Shown piece after piece: positions 16,269 through 24,342 of a DNA stretch of 58,454 nucleotides. A program made the position numbers and the translations under genes. Under the pieces are notes generated by a model that saw only the letters and a program-made list of their open reading frames with translations, made no database searches and was not told the DNA's origin. The stretch comes from an uncultured Pigmentiphaga sp. (GTDB lineage Bacteria > Pseudomonadota > Gammaproteobacteria > Burkholderiales > Burkholderiaceae_B): assembly GCA_937891425.1 (NCBI GenBank), contig CALAGD010000055.1, positions 1 to 58,454 of the forward strand. The letters are read 5' to 3'. Position 1 is the stretch's first letter, and every line of letters begins with the position of its first letter.

Positions 16269-17903
16269 CTATCGTTTCACCACGATACCTGCCTTCTCCC
16301 GATCCCAGAGCCGGGAAAGGTCGCTGTTGGCCCAGTCGCGCAGCTTGTACTTCTCCACCTTCTGCGAAGTATTGCGCGGCAGGTCATCCAGCGTCACCAG
16401 ATAGCGCGGAACCATGTAATACGCCATCTGCTTCTGACAGAAGCGAATGATCTCGGCCGGCTCGAAAGCGACGCCGGGATTGAGCACAATGGCGGCCGCC
16501 ACTTCATCTTCAGCCATTTCGGACTTCACCGCGAAGACGGCGACATCCTTGACCGCCGGGTGCGTCAGCAGCACCTTTTCGACCTCGTAGGCGGAAATAT
16601 TCTCGCCCCGGCGACGTATCGCATCCTTGGCGCGGTCGAGGAACCAGAAATAGCCGTCTTCGTCGATGTAGCCGTAATCGCCGGTATGGAACCATCCGTT
16701 GCGCCAGGCCGACACCGTGGCTTCGGGCATCTTGTAATACCCCATGGAATGCGTCCAGGGCATGTCATGCCGCACGATCAGCTCACCGCGCTCACCCGGC
16801 GGCAGCTCAAAATCATTCTCATCGACGATTCTTGCCTGCACGCCCACGCGTGTGCGACCGCACGAACCCAGCTTCGACACCGGGTCGACCAGGCTATAAG
16901 CATGTGTGGGTCCGAAGTCGGTCAGGCTGTAGCTCTGGATGAAGCGCAACCCGAAGCGCTTCTCGAACTCGGGTCCAAACGAGGGAATGGGCGCCGACAT
17001 GCACATGCGGATCCTGTTGTCTGCATCGTTCGGCTCGGACGGACGGTTCCACAGGATGTTGATCATCGACCCCAGCAGGTTGGTCAGTGTCGCGCCGCAC
17101 TGGCGTATGTCATTCCAGAAGTTCGACGCCGAAAACCGCTTCTGCACGACGATCGACGCGTTCACCATCAGTGCGTTGTAGGTCGCGCCCTGCAGCGCGT
17201 TCGTATGGAACAGTGGCAGGCAGATGTAGGCAATGTCGTCGGGGCGCTGGCCGAACGCCTGTGCATGACTCAGTCCCCAGAGGAAGCATTGTGCCTGAGA
17301 CAGCATCACGCCCTTCGACGGTCCCGTAGTGCCGGAGGTGTACATGATGTACGACACGTCGTTGAAGCGCACGTCCACGTCGAGCGGTTCCGTACTGTCC
17401 GCGTACAGGCTGTCGAAGGCTTCGAGCGCGATACCAGGGAGGTCCGGCAAAGTGCCGCTTTCGGGGTCAGGTCGACAGAACACCTGCCGAATATTGGGCA
17501 CTTCATCCTTGAGTTCGCTGAAATGCTGCACCAGGCCCGCGTCGATGACCAGCGCAACGGCATCGGAATGGGTCAGCAGGTACTTCAGCTGCTGGCCCCG
17601 GCTTGCGGTATTCAGGGGCACGCTCACCGCACCCAGCTTGCCCAGCGCGAAGTACGTCAGCAACTGCTCGGGGCTGTTCTCCATCAGGATGGCCACGTGC
17701 ATGCCGCGACCAATGCCGCGTTCCGCGAATCCCCGGGCAAGGCGATTCGAGATGACGTCGATGTCGCGATAAGTGAACTTTCGGCCATCGGGCAGATAGG
17801 TGAGAAATACCTTGTCACCGTTGGCTTCGGCCTTTTGCGCCAGCACCTTGGCGGTCGTCAGATCACGGATGTGGTGACCTGCCCAGCGATCCAGACTCTT
17901 CAT
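16269..17903 (-). CDS. AMP-forming acyl-CoA ligase
   Basis: An ANL-superfamily ligase of 544 residues that activates a carboxylic acid to its CoA thioester with ATP. The P-loop motif YTSGTTGPSKGVMLS is present near residue 190. The C-terminal part has the adenylate motif YGYIDEDGYFWFLDRAKD, RRGENISAYEVE, and the end PRNTSQKVEKYKLR containing the usual catalytic lysine. It is nearest in style to CaiC-type ligases; the acid is unknown. It starts with ATGA overlapping the DUF2783 stop, so it is coupled to the monooxygenase upstream. It would be the CoA-entry step of the pathway. Confidence 0.93.
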   Translation of the reverse strand: MKSLDRWAGHHIRDLTTAKVLAQKAEANGDKVFLTYLPDGRKFTYRDIDVISNRLARGFAERGIGRGMHVAILMENSPEQLLTYFALGKLGAVSVPLNTASRGQQLKYLLTHSDAVALVIDAGLVQHFSELKDEVPNIRQVFCRPDPESGTLPDLPGIALEAFDSLYADSTEPLDVDVRFNDVSYIMYTSGTTGPSKGVMLSQAQCFLWGLSHAQAFGQRPDDIAYICLPLFHTNALQGATYNALMVNASIVVQKRFSASNFWNDIRQCGATLTNLLGSMINILWNRPSEPNDADNRIRMCMSAPIPSFGPEFEKRFGLRFIQSYSLTDFGPTHAYSLVDPVSKLGSCGRTRVGVQARIVDENDFELPPGERGELIVRHDMPWTHSMGYYKMPEATVSAWRNGWFHTGDYGYIDEDGYFWFLDRAKDAIRRRGENISAYEVEKVLLTHPAVKDVAVFAVKSEMAEDEVAAAIVLNPGVAFEPAEIIRFCQKQMAYYMVPRYLVTLDDLPRNTSQKVEKYKLRDWANSDLSRLWDREKAGIVVKR

Positions 17904-18139
17904 GCCCCCTGCTCCGTACGTTGTGGTGCGCGAGCGCGCTGTACTGCGCTGACGAACCGGTCGGCATCGCTCAGCTCATCGGCCAGGATCAGGACGAGGC
18001 GTGCCAGGAAGTCTTTCTCTTCCTCCTCCGGCATGTCGTTCAATGCCGTTACGACTGCATGGAAGGATCGTTCAAGGCAGGTCTCGTCGTGACCGGCGGG
18101 CCGGGTCACCGCGTTTTCCTGCGGATTGCACATTTGCAT
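17900..18139 (-). CDS. DUF2783 family small protein
   Basis: A 79-residue protein placed between the FAD monooxygenase and the CoA ligase. It starts at the ATG of a TAATG overlap with the monooxygenase stop and ends in an ATGA overlap with the ligase, so all three are coupled. The body FHAVVTALNDM, the acidic helix and FLARLVLILADELSD match the DUF2783 pattern, a family usually found beside MhpA/PheA-type monooxygenases. Its role is unknown; a small partner or stabiliser of the flavoenzyme is possible. Confidence 0.75.
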   Translation of the reverse strand: MQMCNPQENAVTRPAGHDETCLERSFHAVVTALNDMPEEEEKDFLARLVLILADELSDADRFVSAVQRARAPQRTEQGA

Positions 18140-19833
18140 TACTGGACTCCAAGAGTGTGGTGCCATGCATTCAGTAGCGTTGCGGGTGCCGGCTGCTCGA
18201 GCCGGACAGCGACATAGCCATCGGGACGAACCAGCAGCCATGTGCCGTGCCCGACCTTGAGCTTGTCGAAGGCAATCCCGTCAGCGTCAGTCAACGTGGC
18301 CTGCCGCGCATGCTCGCGCGACACCACCACATGCCGGAACGGCACCGGCTGTTGCTCGAGCTCACGCAACGTGGCTGCCAGTTCCGTGGAGACTTCGCCA
18401 TCGTCCGAGAAGTACAGCCCGGTAAACCCATGCGCCAGCAGATGATCGTACAAAAAACCCCGCTCGGCCGTGCCGGTGCGCACCACCGGCGCATCCGGCA
18501 GCGGGCTGCCCACAACGGCCCCCTGATCCGGCGTCTCGACCGGCTGTGGCGTCAGAAGCGACTCGGACCGGTTCGCGTTGAACGCATCAATCAGGCGCAA
18601 CGTGAATTTCTCGGTGGGCAGCAGATCGAACGCGGCCTTGCGCATGAGTGCACCGCCCCGCGTGGTGGCCGTCATGCACAACGTGGCTTGCCCGATGTCG
18701 AGCAGGTTGCGAATGATAACCGGACGCCGCTCGCTGTCGTAAGTGTCGAGCAGGCGATCGGGCGCATGCCCGCGCAGTACCAGCGCCAGCTTCCAGGCAA
18801 GGTTGGCCGCATCAAGCAGCCCCTGGTTCATGCCTCGCCCGCCAAAGATCGGAGTCTGGTGTGCCGCGTCACCCGCGAAGAAGATCCGCCCGTACCGGTA
18901 GCATGGCAGCGTACGTGACATGGGCCGATAGGCGGAGATCCAGACGAGCCGCCAATCCTTGCTGGCAGTTGGATCGGCCAGCAGATCAAGCTGTGCCTGC
19001 ACCAGCCGCCGCACGTTTTCTGGCTTCATGGCCTCTTCGAGGTCTTCGTCATCGCGCAACGAGTAATCGAAACGCCAGGTGTCGAACGGCTGCTTGTGCA
19101 GGATGACGGCGGTGCCGGGACGATGCGGTGGGTTGATCCACAGCCGGCGGGCCACCGGCAACGACGACTTCATTTCAAAGTCGCAGATGACGAAGTTGCG
19201 CGACACCACGCCTTCGCCAATTTCCTCGTACTTCAGCCCCAGGCTGCGGCGTACCATGCCGCGCGCCCCATCGGCGGCCACCACATAGGGCGCACTGAGC
19301 CTGTAGGCGCCCTCGGGAGTTTCTACCGTGAGCACCGGACGCCCATCGCTTTCCAGAACAACCTCGGAAACCCGGCTGAGCCAGCGAACATCGATGTTCG
19401 GGTGTTCAAGCACCGCATCAAGGATGATCTGTTCGGTCCAGGGTTGTTGCAGCACGCTGATTGCCGGATGCTTTTCCGTCGGCGAACGTTCGTACGGCGC
19501 GCTATGCACGAGCTTCGTGCCGTGATAGACATAATTGCGGTCGCGATACACGGCGAGTTGGCGGAAGCGCTCTCCCAGCCCCAGACGCTCAAGCACCTGC
19601 ACGCTGCGACGTGCTACCGCCAGCGTACGGCTGTTTTCCGACACACAATCGCGCGCCTCAAGCAATACCACCCGAATGCCCTGTTGACCCAGCGACAGTG
19701 CCGTTGCCAGCCCCACCGGCCCGGCACCTACCACGATCACCTCATGCTCGGGTACCGGCACGCCATCCAACTCCGGCGGCCGCTTGAAAGCATAATGCTT
19801 CCATGTGAAATATCCTGGTGCTTCGACTGTCAT
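18139..19833 (-). CDS. FAD-dependent aromatic-ring monooxygenase (PheA/TfdB/MhpA type)
   Basis: A class A flavoprotein hydroxylase of 564 residues that should use NAD(P)H and O2 to hydroxylate a phenolic or related ring. The Rossmann motif VIVVGAGPVGLATALSL lies near residue 35, the DG motif YVVAADGARGMVRR near 190, and the GD motif FFAGDAAHQTPIFGGRGMNQ near 325. A C-terminal thioredoxin-like domain ends with LVRPDGYVAVRL, as in phenol hydroxylases. The ATG at 19833 follows AGGAAG. It is the first gene of the catabolic series and lies about 100 nt below operator A. The substrate is unknown. Confidence 0.92.
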   Translation of the reverse strand: MTVEAPGYFTWKHYAFKRPPELDGVPVPEHEVIVVGAGPVGLATALSLGQQGIRVVLLEARDCVSENSRTLAVARRSVQVLERLGLGERFRQLAVYRDRNYVYHGTKLVHSAPYERSPTEKHPAISVLQQPWTEQIILDAVLEHPNIDVRWLSRVSEVVLESDGRPVLTVETPEGAYRLSAPYVVAADGARGMVRRSLGLKYEEIGEGVVSRNFVICDFEMKSSLPVARRLWINPPHRPGTAVILHKQPFDTWRFDYSLRDDEDLEEAMKPENVRRLVQAQLDLLADPTASKDWRLVWISAYRPMSRTLPCYRYGRIFFAGDAAHQTPIFGGRGMNQGLLDAANLAWKLALVLRGHAPDRLLDTYDSERRPVIIRNLLDIGQATLCMTATTRGGALMRKAAFDLLPTEKFTLRLIDAFNANRSESLLTPQPVETPDQGAVVGSPLPDAPVVRTGTAERGFLYDHLLAHGFTGLYFSDDGEVSTELAATLRELEQQPVPFRHVVVSREHARQATLTDADGIAFDKLKVGHGTWLLVRPDGYVAVRLEQPAPATLLNAWHHTLGVQ

Positions 19834-19933
19834 GCTCGGCTTCCTGATCCCTATGCGAGTGGGGGCTGGCTGGATCCGATGCCCGGCGGGCACGTCCTGC
19901 AGCCATGAATCCCCCGGATGACGATTGCGCTTT

Positions 19934-19967
19934 GTTCGCTTAACGTACTTTTGTTTGTTTGACGAAC
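19934..19967 (-). promoter_or_regulatory. Putative IclR-type operator A upstream of the catabolic operon
   Basis: GTTCGCTTAACGTAC (19934-19948) is a 15-bp imperfect palindrome of the form GTNCGNTTANCGNAC. CGAAC at 19963-19967 lies 19 bp from its right arm, and the whole span is 34 bp, exactly as at site B (12623-12656). Both sites have the same orientation relative to the gene they precede. The rest of the 323-nt gap 19834-20156 holds no gene that I can support. Confidence 0.55.
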
Positions 19968-20156
19968 ATTCTAGTGGCCACGTTCCGGTCAGTCAAGCCG
20001 GATACACAGGCATGTGGTGCCGCTGGGTACCGTATGGGATCCACAGAGGCGATCGTGGAAACTGAAGTTGAGGGTGCGGGCAGAAGTGCGCCGCACGGCA
20101 TCGGCCGGTTGCAGCATTGCGCGGCGCAGTCGCACGGTGGAGGAATGCGCAGTTCC

Positions 20157-20478
20157 TGGTGCCCGAGGCCGGGATCGAACCGGCACGACTTTTTTGGAGT
20201 CGAGGGATTTTCTTACCACTTCGGCTTTCGCCGCCAGCACGTTACGGTGCCGTTCGTGGTCTGGAGCACGCCTTCGCCATAGCCTGAGCCTTAGGCGCCC
20301 GCCGTCTGCTCTCTACACCTTCCCTGCCAGCAGGGCTTGGCTCGGCGTTAGCGCGCGCGGCACTTGCAGGTGCCGTCGCAGGGCTTTCGCCGAATTTGAC
20401 GGGTTACACCTCGGTGGTTTCCCATCGAGGGCTCAAATTGTTCAAGTCCCTTGTGTCTACCAATTCCACCACTCGGGC
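20157..20478 (-). tRNA. tRNA-Leu(UAA), interrupted by a group I intron
   Basis: The gene reads on the minus strand. The 5' exon is 20478-20444 (35 nt, starting GCCCGAG) and the 3' exon is 20211-20157 (55 nt, with encoded CCA at 20159-20157). The acceptor stem GCCCGAG/CTCGGGC is perfect. The anticodon stem AGGGA/TCCCT encloses the loop CUUAAAA, so the anticodon is UAA with U34 in the first exon and A35-A36 in the second. A class II variable arm (CGACT/AGTCG) and a T arm (GCCGG-TTCGATC-CCGGC) follow. The discriminator is A, as in leucine tRNAs. Exons total 87 nt plus CCA. Splicing is required to make this tRNA. Confidence 0.95.
20212..20443 (-). ncRNA. Group I self-splicing intron (IC3-like) in the tRNA-Leu anticodon
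   Basis: A 232-nt intron between anticodon bases 34 and 35. P1 pairs exon CUU with intron GAG, giving the U-G wobble at the 5' splice site, and continues GGG/CCC across a bulged A. Core elements in order are P (AAATTCGGCGAAAGCC), Q (ACGCCGAGCCAAGCC), R (GTGTAGAGAGCAGACGG) and S (CCTAAGGCTCAGGC). P4 is TCGGC/GCCGA, P5 a strong hairpin ACGGCAC/GTGCCG, P6 CCCTG/CAGGG, and P7 GAGC/GCTC. A GAAA-capped hairpin (CGGC/GCCG) lies in P9. The last intron base is G, as required. There is no homing endonuclease frame. Confidence 0.93.
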
Positions 20479-20539
20479 AAGCCGCGGTCACGTCCACCGC
20501 AGCGTTCGGCCAGAGGCAAGCCGCCGACCGAAGTGAAAA

Positions 20540-20545
20540 ATTGTA
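20540..20545 (-). promoter_or_regulatory. Candidate -10 element for the tRNA-Leu gene
   Basis: On the minus strand TACAAT lies about 62 nt upstream of the mature tRNA 5' end, giving a leader of about 55 nt. The -35 region is poor, so this is a weak call. The surrounding 258-nt gap 20479-20736 holds no gene I can support. Confidence 0.3.
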
Positions 20546-20736
20546 GCAAGAAGCCGTACGGCCTGCTTGCGCACGCGCTGTACCCGCTCGTCAAGAAACG
20601 CTACGCTATGGCGGATATCGTCGTCGGTCTTCTGTCGCGCCAAAGGAACATCGAGCTTTGAGCAGCAGGTGAGTTTGTATACAGTAGGACGCGACATGTT
20701 TCGAAACGATTCAAAGAATCACTTCAGGAGATAGCG

Positions 20737-22041
20737 GTGAACCCTCTGGTTTCGTCCATCGACAAAAAGCTCGCGAGCATGCCCATTCCCGTACGTGTCA
20801 CCTTGCCGGACGGAACCCAGCTTGGTTCACCCAACTACCAGGTAGGCATCCGCTTCAACGACGCACGCACCATCGCCCATCTCATTGCAGGCAACATCGG
20901 ACACCTGGGGCAGGCGTACGTCGAGGGGCGCGTCGAACTTGAAGGCACGATGCGCGACGTCATGGCCGCCGCCAGCGCGCTGCTGTCCGGCTCACCCGCC
21001 GATGGCGCCCATGCCAGCTGGCTCGCGTCGCTGTTCAAGCGCGGCATCTCCCTTGCACGCCACACGCTGGAGCGCGATGCACGCCAGATCCAGTTCCACT
21101 ACGACCTCTCCGACGACTTCTACGCGTTGTGGCTCGATCCGCGCCGGGTCTATTCTTGCGCCTATTACCGCACACCCGACATGACGCTGGCGCAGGCCCA
21201 GGAGGCCAAGCTCGACCACATCTGCCGCAAGCTGCGGCTGCAACCCGGCGAGCGCTTCCTCGACATCGGCGCAGGCTGGGGCGGGCTGCTGCTGTGGGCG
21301 GCCGAGAACTACGGCGTCGACGCGACTGGCATCACGCTGTCACGCAATCAGCACGCCTACGTGAACCGCCTGATCGAAGAGCGCGGCCTGCAAAACCGCG
21401 TGCGCATGCAACTGCTCGACTACCGCCTGCTCGACGAATCCCGGCCCTGGGACAAGATCGCCTCCGTGGGCATGTTCGAACATGTGGGACGCGCCCGACT
21501 GCCTGCCTATTTCAGCAAGATCCGCAAGCTGCTGCGCCCCGGCGGTCTGGTCATGAACCACGGCATTACCGCCGGCGCAGTGAATCACACCCAGCTGGGT
21601 GCGGGCATGGGCGAATTCATCGAGAAATACATATTCCCGGGTGGCGAGCTGGTACACATCAGTACCGTACTCGCGGCTGTTACCGAAGGCGGGCTCGAAT
21701 CGGTCGATGTGGAGAACCTGCGCCCGCATTACGCCCGTACCCTCTGGGACTGGAGCGATCGTCTTGAAGCGCGCCTCGACCAGGCGCGCAAGGTCTTGCC
21801 CGGCCCCGACGGTGAGAAGGCCATCCGGGCCTACCGGCTGTACCTGGCCGGCTGCGCACTCAGCTTCGAACGCGGCTGGATTTCCCTCAATCAGGTGCTT
21901 TGCCAGCCGCTCGTCGAAGCCAGTACCGACGAGCTGGCCGCAAATGCACCCCAGACTTACCCGTTCCGGCGCGACTACATGTATGCACCAGCCAGCGGCG
22001 AGATGGCCGAAGCGCGCACGCTGAAAACGCAGGTGGCCTGA
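20737..22041 (+). CDS. cfa: Cyclopropane-fatty-acyl-phospholipid synthase family protein
   Basis: An S-adenosylmethionine-dependent enzyme of 434 residues that should methylenate unsaturated acyl chains of membrane phospholipids. The signature region FHYDLSDDFYALWLD ... YSCAYY is followed by the SAM motif FLDIGAGWGGL (about 169-179), GMFEHVG with the conserved Glu, MNHGIT with His, and EKYIFPGG with Tyr; these positions match the bicarbonate and substrate sites of E. coli Cfa. The GTG at 20737 is preceded by CAGGAG. The gene faces relA with only 11 nt between the stops. Confidence 0.93.
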   Translation: MNPLVSSIDKKLASMPIPVRVTLPDGTQLGSPNYQVGIRFNDARTIAHLIAGNIGHLGQAYVEGRVELEGTMRDVMAAASALLSGSPADGAHASWLASLFKRGISLARHTLERDARQIQFHYDLSDDFYALWLDPRRVYSCAYYRTPDMTLAQAQEAKLDHICRKLRLQPGERFLDIGAGWGGLLLWAAENYGVDATGITLSRNQHAYVNRLIEERGLQNRVRMQLLDYRLLDESRPWDKIASVGMFEHVGRARLPAYFSKIRKLLRPGGLVMNHGITAGAVNHTQLGAGMGEFIEKYIFPGGELVHISTVLAAVTEGGLESVDVENLRPHYARTLWDWSDRLEARLDQARKVLPGPDGEKAIRAYRLYLAGCALSFERGWISLNQVLCQPLVEASTDELAANAPQTYPFRRDYMYAPASGEMAEARTLKTQVA

Positions 22042-22052
22042 AGCAGCTGCAT

Positions 22053-24272
22053 CTACCTTCTCCCGGCGGTCACCACGCCGGGTATTTCCCTGATCGACTG
22101 AAGCGCACGGGCAAGCTGGTCGCCATTGCGCACCTCCACCGTAAAGTTCATGCGAGCCAATGCCTGGCGTGTGAGCGTATTGGCCCCCACCACGTTCAAG
22201 CGCATGCGCGCGAACAGTTCCGACAGGTCGCGCAACAGCCCCGGGCGATCCTGCGCCGTTACCTGGATTTCCACCGGATACAGTGCATCGCCCGTTTCGC
22301 CCCAGCTCACTTCGACGACTCGCTCCGGATGCTTCTGCGCCAGCGCGCTGAAGCTGCTGCAGTCGGCCCTGTGCACCGACACCCCGCGCCCACGCGTTAT
22401 GAAGCCCGTGATAGGATCGGGTGGCGCCGGCCGGCAGCAACGGGCAAGCTGGGTCAGCAATGAACCCATGCCCACCACCAGTACTCCGCTCTTGCCCGTC
22501 CTCTCGGTACTGTCCGGCCGACTTTCACGGGGAATTACGCTGGCTCCCGCCTCGTCGGCCCCCGCACCAGTCTGAGCCTGGAAGACCGTGTCGAGCTGAC
22601 GCAAGCTGAACTCATCTTTGGCGACGGCGATGTAAAGGTCGTCAGCACGCGCGAACCCTAGCTGCTGCGCAAGCGCCTCCAGGTTGGTGGCGGTCTTGCC
22701 GCGCCGCTGCAGTTCCTTTTCAACGAGCGCATGCCCCTGGGCGATACGCTCCTGCACTTCGACGGCATTGAACCACGCCCGCACTTTCGCACGTGCGCGT
22801 GGACTGCCCAGATAGCCCAGTTGGGGATTCAGCCAGTCCCGCGAAGGACCACCGGATTTGGCAGTAATGATTTCCACCGTCTGCCCGGTCGCCAGCCGCG
22901 TGTTCAGCGGCACCATCTGGCCGTCGACCTTTGCGCCACGGCACCGATGGCCAAGATCGGTATGCACGTGGTAAGCAAAATCGACTGGGGTCGATCCGGC
23001 AGGCAACTCGATCACGCGCGCCTGGGGCGTGAGCACGTAAATGCGCTCGTCGGCAACCGGAACCTCACCCGACACCTGGGCGACGTTTTCGCTTCCCCAC
23101 GCCAACAGTTGCCTCATCCACGCCACGCGCCGGTCGTAATCGGAATCGGCACGCACCTCCCCGCCCTTGATCCCGGCCTCCTTGTAGCGCCAGTGCGCCG
23201 CAACCCCATACTCAGCGAACTCATGCATGTCGCGAGTGCGGATCTGCACTTCGAACGGCTTGTTCTTGCCGTCACTGACGACCGTGTGCAACGACCGGTA
23301 CCCGTTCGGCTTGGGCCGCGCGATGTAGTCGTCGAACTCCTCCATCAACGGCGTGAACAGCTCATGCACCACCGCCAGTGCTGTGTAGCACGTGCGGACG
23401 TCGTCCACGATTACGCGCAGGGCATGCACGTCGTGCACGTCGCCAAACGCCAGGTTCTTGCGCTGCATCTTGTTCCAGATGCTGTAGATATGCTTGGGAC
23501 GCCCCGATACCTCGGCCTTGATGCCATGATCGTGCAACGCCTGACGGATGCGCCCGGTGACGTCACGGATAAACGCCTCGCGCCCCGCCCGCTTCGCTTC
23601 CAGCAGCGTGGCGATTTCCTTGTAACGGGCCGGTTCCAGGAAGCGGAACGCAAGGTCCTCGAGTTCCCACTTCACCTGCCACACCCCCAGCCGGTTCGCG
23701 AGTGGTGCATACAGATCGAGCGTTTCCCGTGCCAACCGCATGTCTGGCGACGTACGCGTGGCCACGAACCAGCGCAGTGTCTGCAGGCGCGAAGCCAGAC
23801 GCATGAGCACGATGCGCAGGTCGGCCGCCATTGCCAGCATCATCTTGCGCAGTTTCTCGGTCTGCGGGGTGTCGATCGCGCCGTGCGTTTCGCCCGCCTC
23901 CCGGGTGACCATGCCGATACGCAGCAGGGCCCGGTAGCCGCGCGCAAGGCGCGCCACCTCGCCTCCCACGGCGTCTGCCAGCGGGTCGCTCTCGCGGCCA
24001 CGCGGGGCCTCCATGTCGTCGTCCATCGCGTACGCGACGAGCGCGGCAGCGCGCGACTGTGCATCCGTGCGGAGGTTGGCAAGAATGCGTACCAGACCGG
24101 CTGCATGGGCATCGGGCTGCTCGCCTTGCGGCCTGGGTCTGAAACGCGGCTGCGACCACTCGAGCGCGCGCTCGATCAAGGCCGTATCATCCTGATTCAG
24201 CCCGGCACAGACGGCTGCGTGCCATTCGGCGTCAAAGGGGGTAACAGTGGGTTCCACGCGAGTTTGCGGCAA
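22053..24272 (-). CDS. relA: RelA-type (p)ppGpp synthetase
   Basis: The ribosome-linked stringent-response synthetase, 739 residues. The N-terminal pseudo-hydrolase domain has lost the HD metal motif (YAMDDDMEAP replaces it). The synthetase domain shows GRPKHIYSIWNKM and EEFDDYIARPKPNGYRS, where the EFDD acidic motif marks RelA rather than a bifunctional Rel/SpoT. TGS (YVLTPQARVIELPAGSTP), zinc-finger (RCCRPAPPD) and ACT domains follow. The frame opens with TTG at 24272; an in-frame GTG at 24257 is the alternative, and neither has a strong ribosome site. It is divergent from mtfA. Confidence 0.95.
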   Translation of the reverse strand: MPQTRVEPTVTPFDAEWHAAVCAGLNQDDTALIERALEWSQPRFRPRPQGEQPDAHAAGLVRILANLRTDAQSRAAALVAYAMDDDMEAPRGRESDPLADAVGGEVARLARGYRALLRIGMVTREAGETHGAIDTPQTEKLRKMMLAMAADLRIVLMRLASRLQTLRWFVATRTSPDMRLARETLDLYAPLANRLGVWQVKWELEDLAFRFLEPARYKEIATLLEAKRAGREAFIRDVTGRIRQALHDHGIKAEVSGRPKHIYSIWNKMQRKNLAFGDVHDVHALRVIVDDVRTCYTALAVVHELFTPLMEEFDDYIARPKPNGYRSLHTVVSDGKNKPFEVQIRTRDMHEFAEYGVAAHWRYKEAGIKGGEVRADSDYDRRVAWMRQLLAWGSENVAQVSGEVPVADERIYVLTPQARVIELPAGSTPVDFAYHVHTDLGHRCRGAKVDGQMVPLNTRLATGQTVEIITAKSGGPSRDWLNPQLGYLGSPRARAKVRAWFNAVEVQERIAQGHALVEKELQRRGKTATNLEALAQQLGFARADDLYIAVAKDEFSLRQLDTVFQAQTGAGADEAGASVIPRESRPDSTERTGKSGVLVVGMGSLLTQLARCCRPAPPDPITGFITRGRGVSVHRADCSSFSALAQKHPERVVEVSWGETGDALYPVEIQVTAQDRPGLLRDLSELFARMRLNVVGANTLTRQALARMNFTVEVRNGDQLARALQSIREIPGVVTAGRR

Positions 24273-24342
24273 GACGGTGCGGGTAGAATTTCCCGCAATA
24301 TTCGATGATGCACCTCAAATTTAGCATTTCAGAAGCACCACC

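Noticed and set aside
16116..18092. A long open frame (658 codons) on the plus strand
   Set aside because: It lies antisense to the acyl-CoA ligase gene, whose domains are clear. High GC codon bias keeps the opposite strand open; the translation has no recognisable domain.
20212..20443. A homing endonuclease gene inside the tRNA intron
   Set aside because: The intron is only 232 nt, and its open frames are short and lack LAGLIDADG or GIY-YIG motifs.
22731..24308. A 525-codon plus-strand frame
   Set aside because: It is antisense to relA and is explained by codon bias. Similar shadows lie opposite asd (28925-30301), comEC (35155-36579) and purD (40540-41754).
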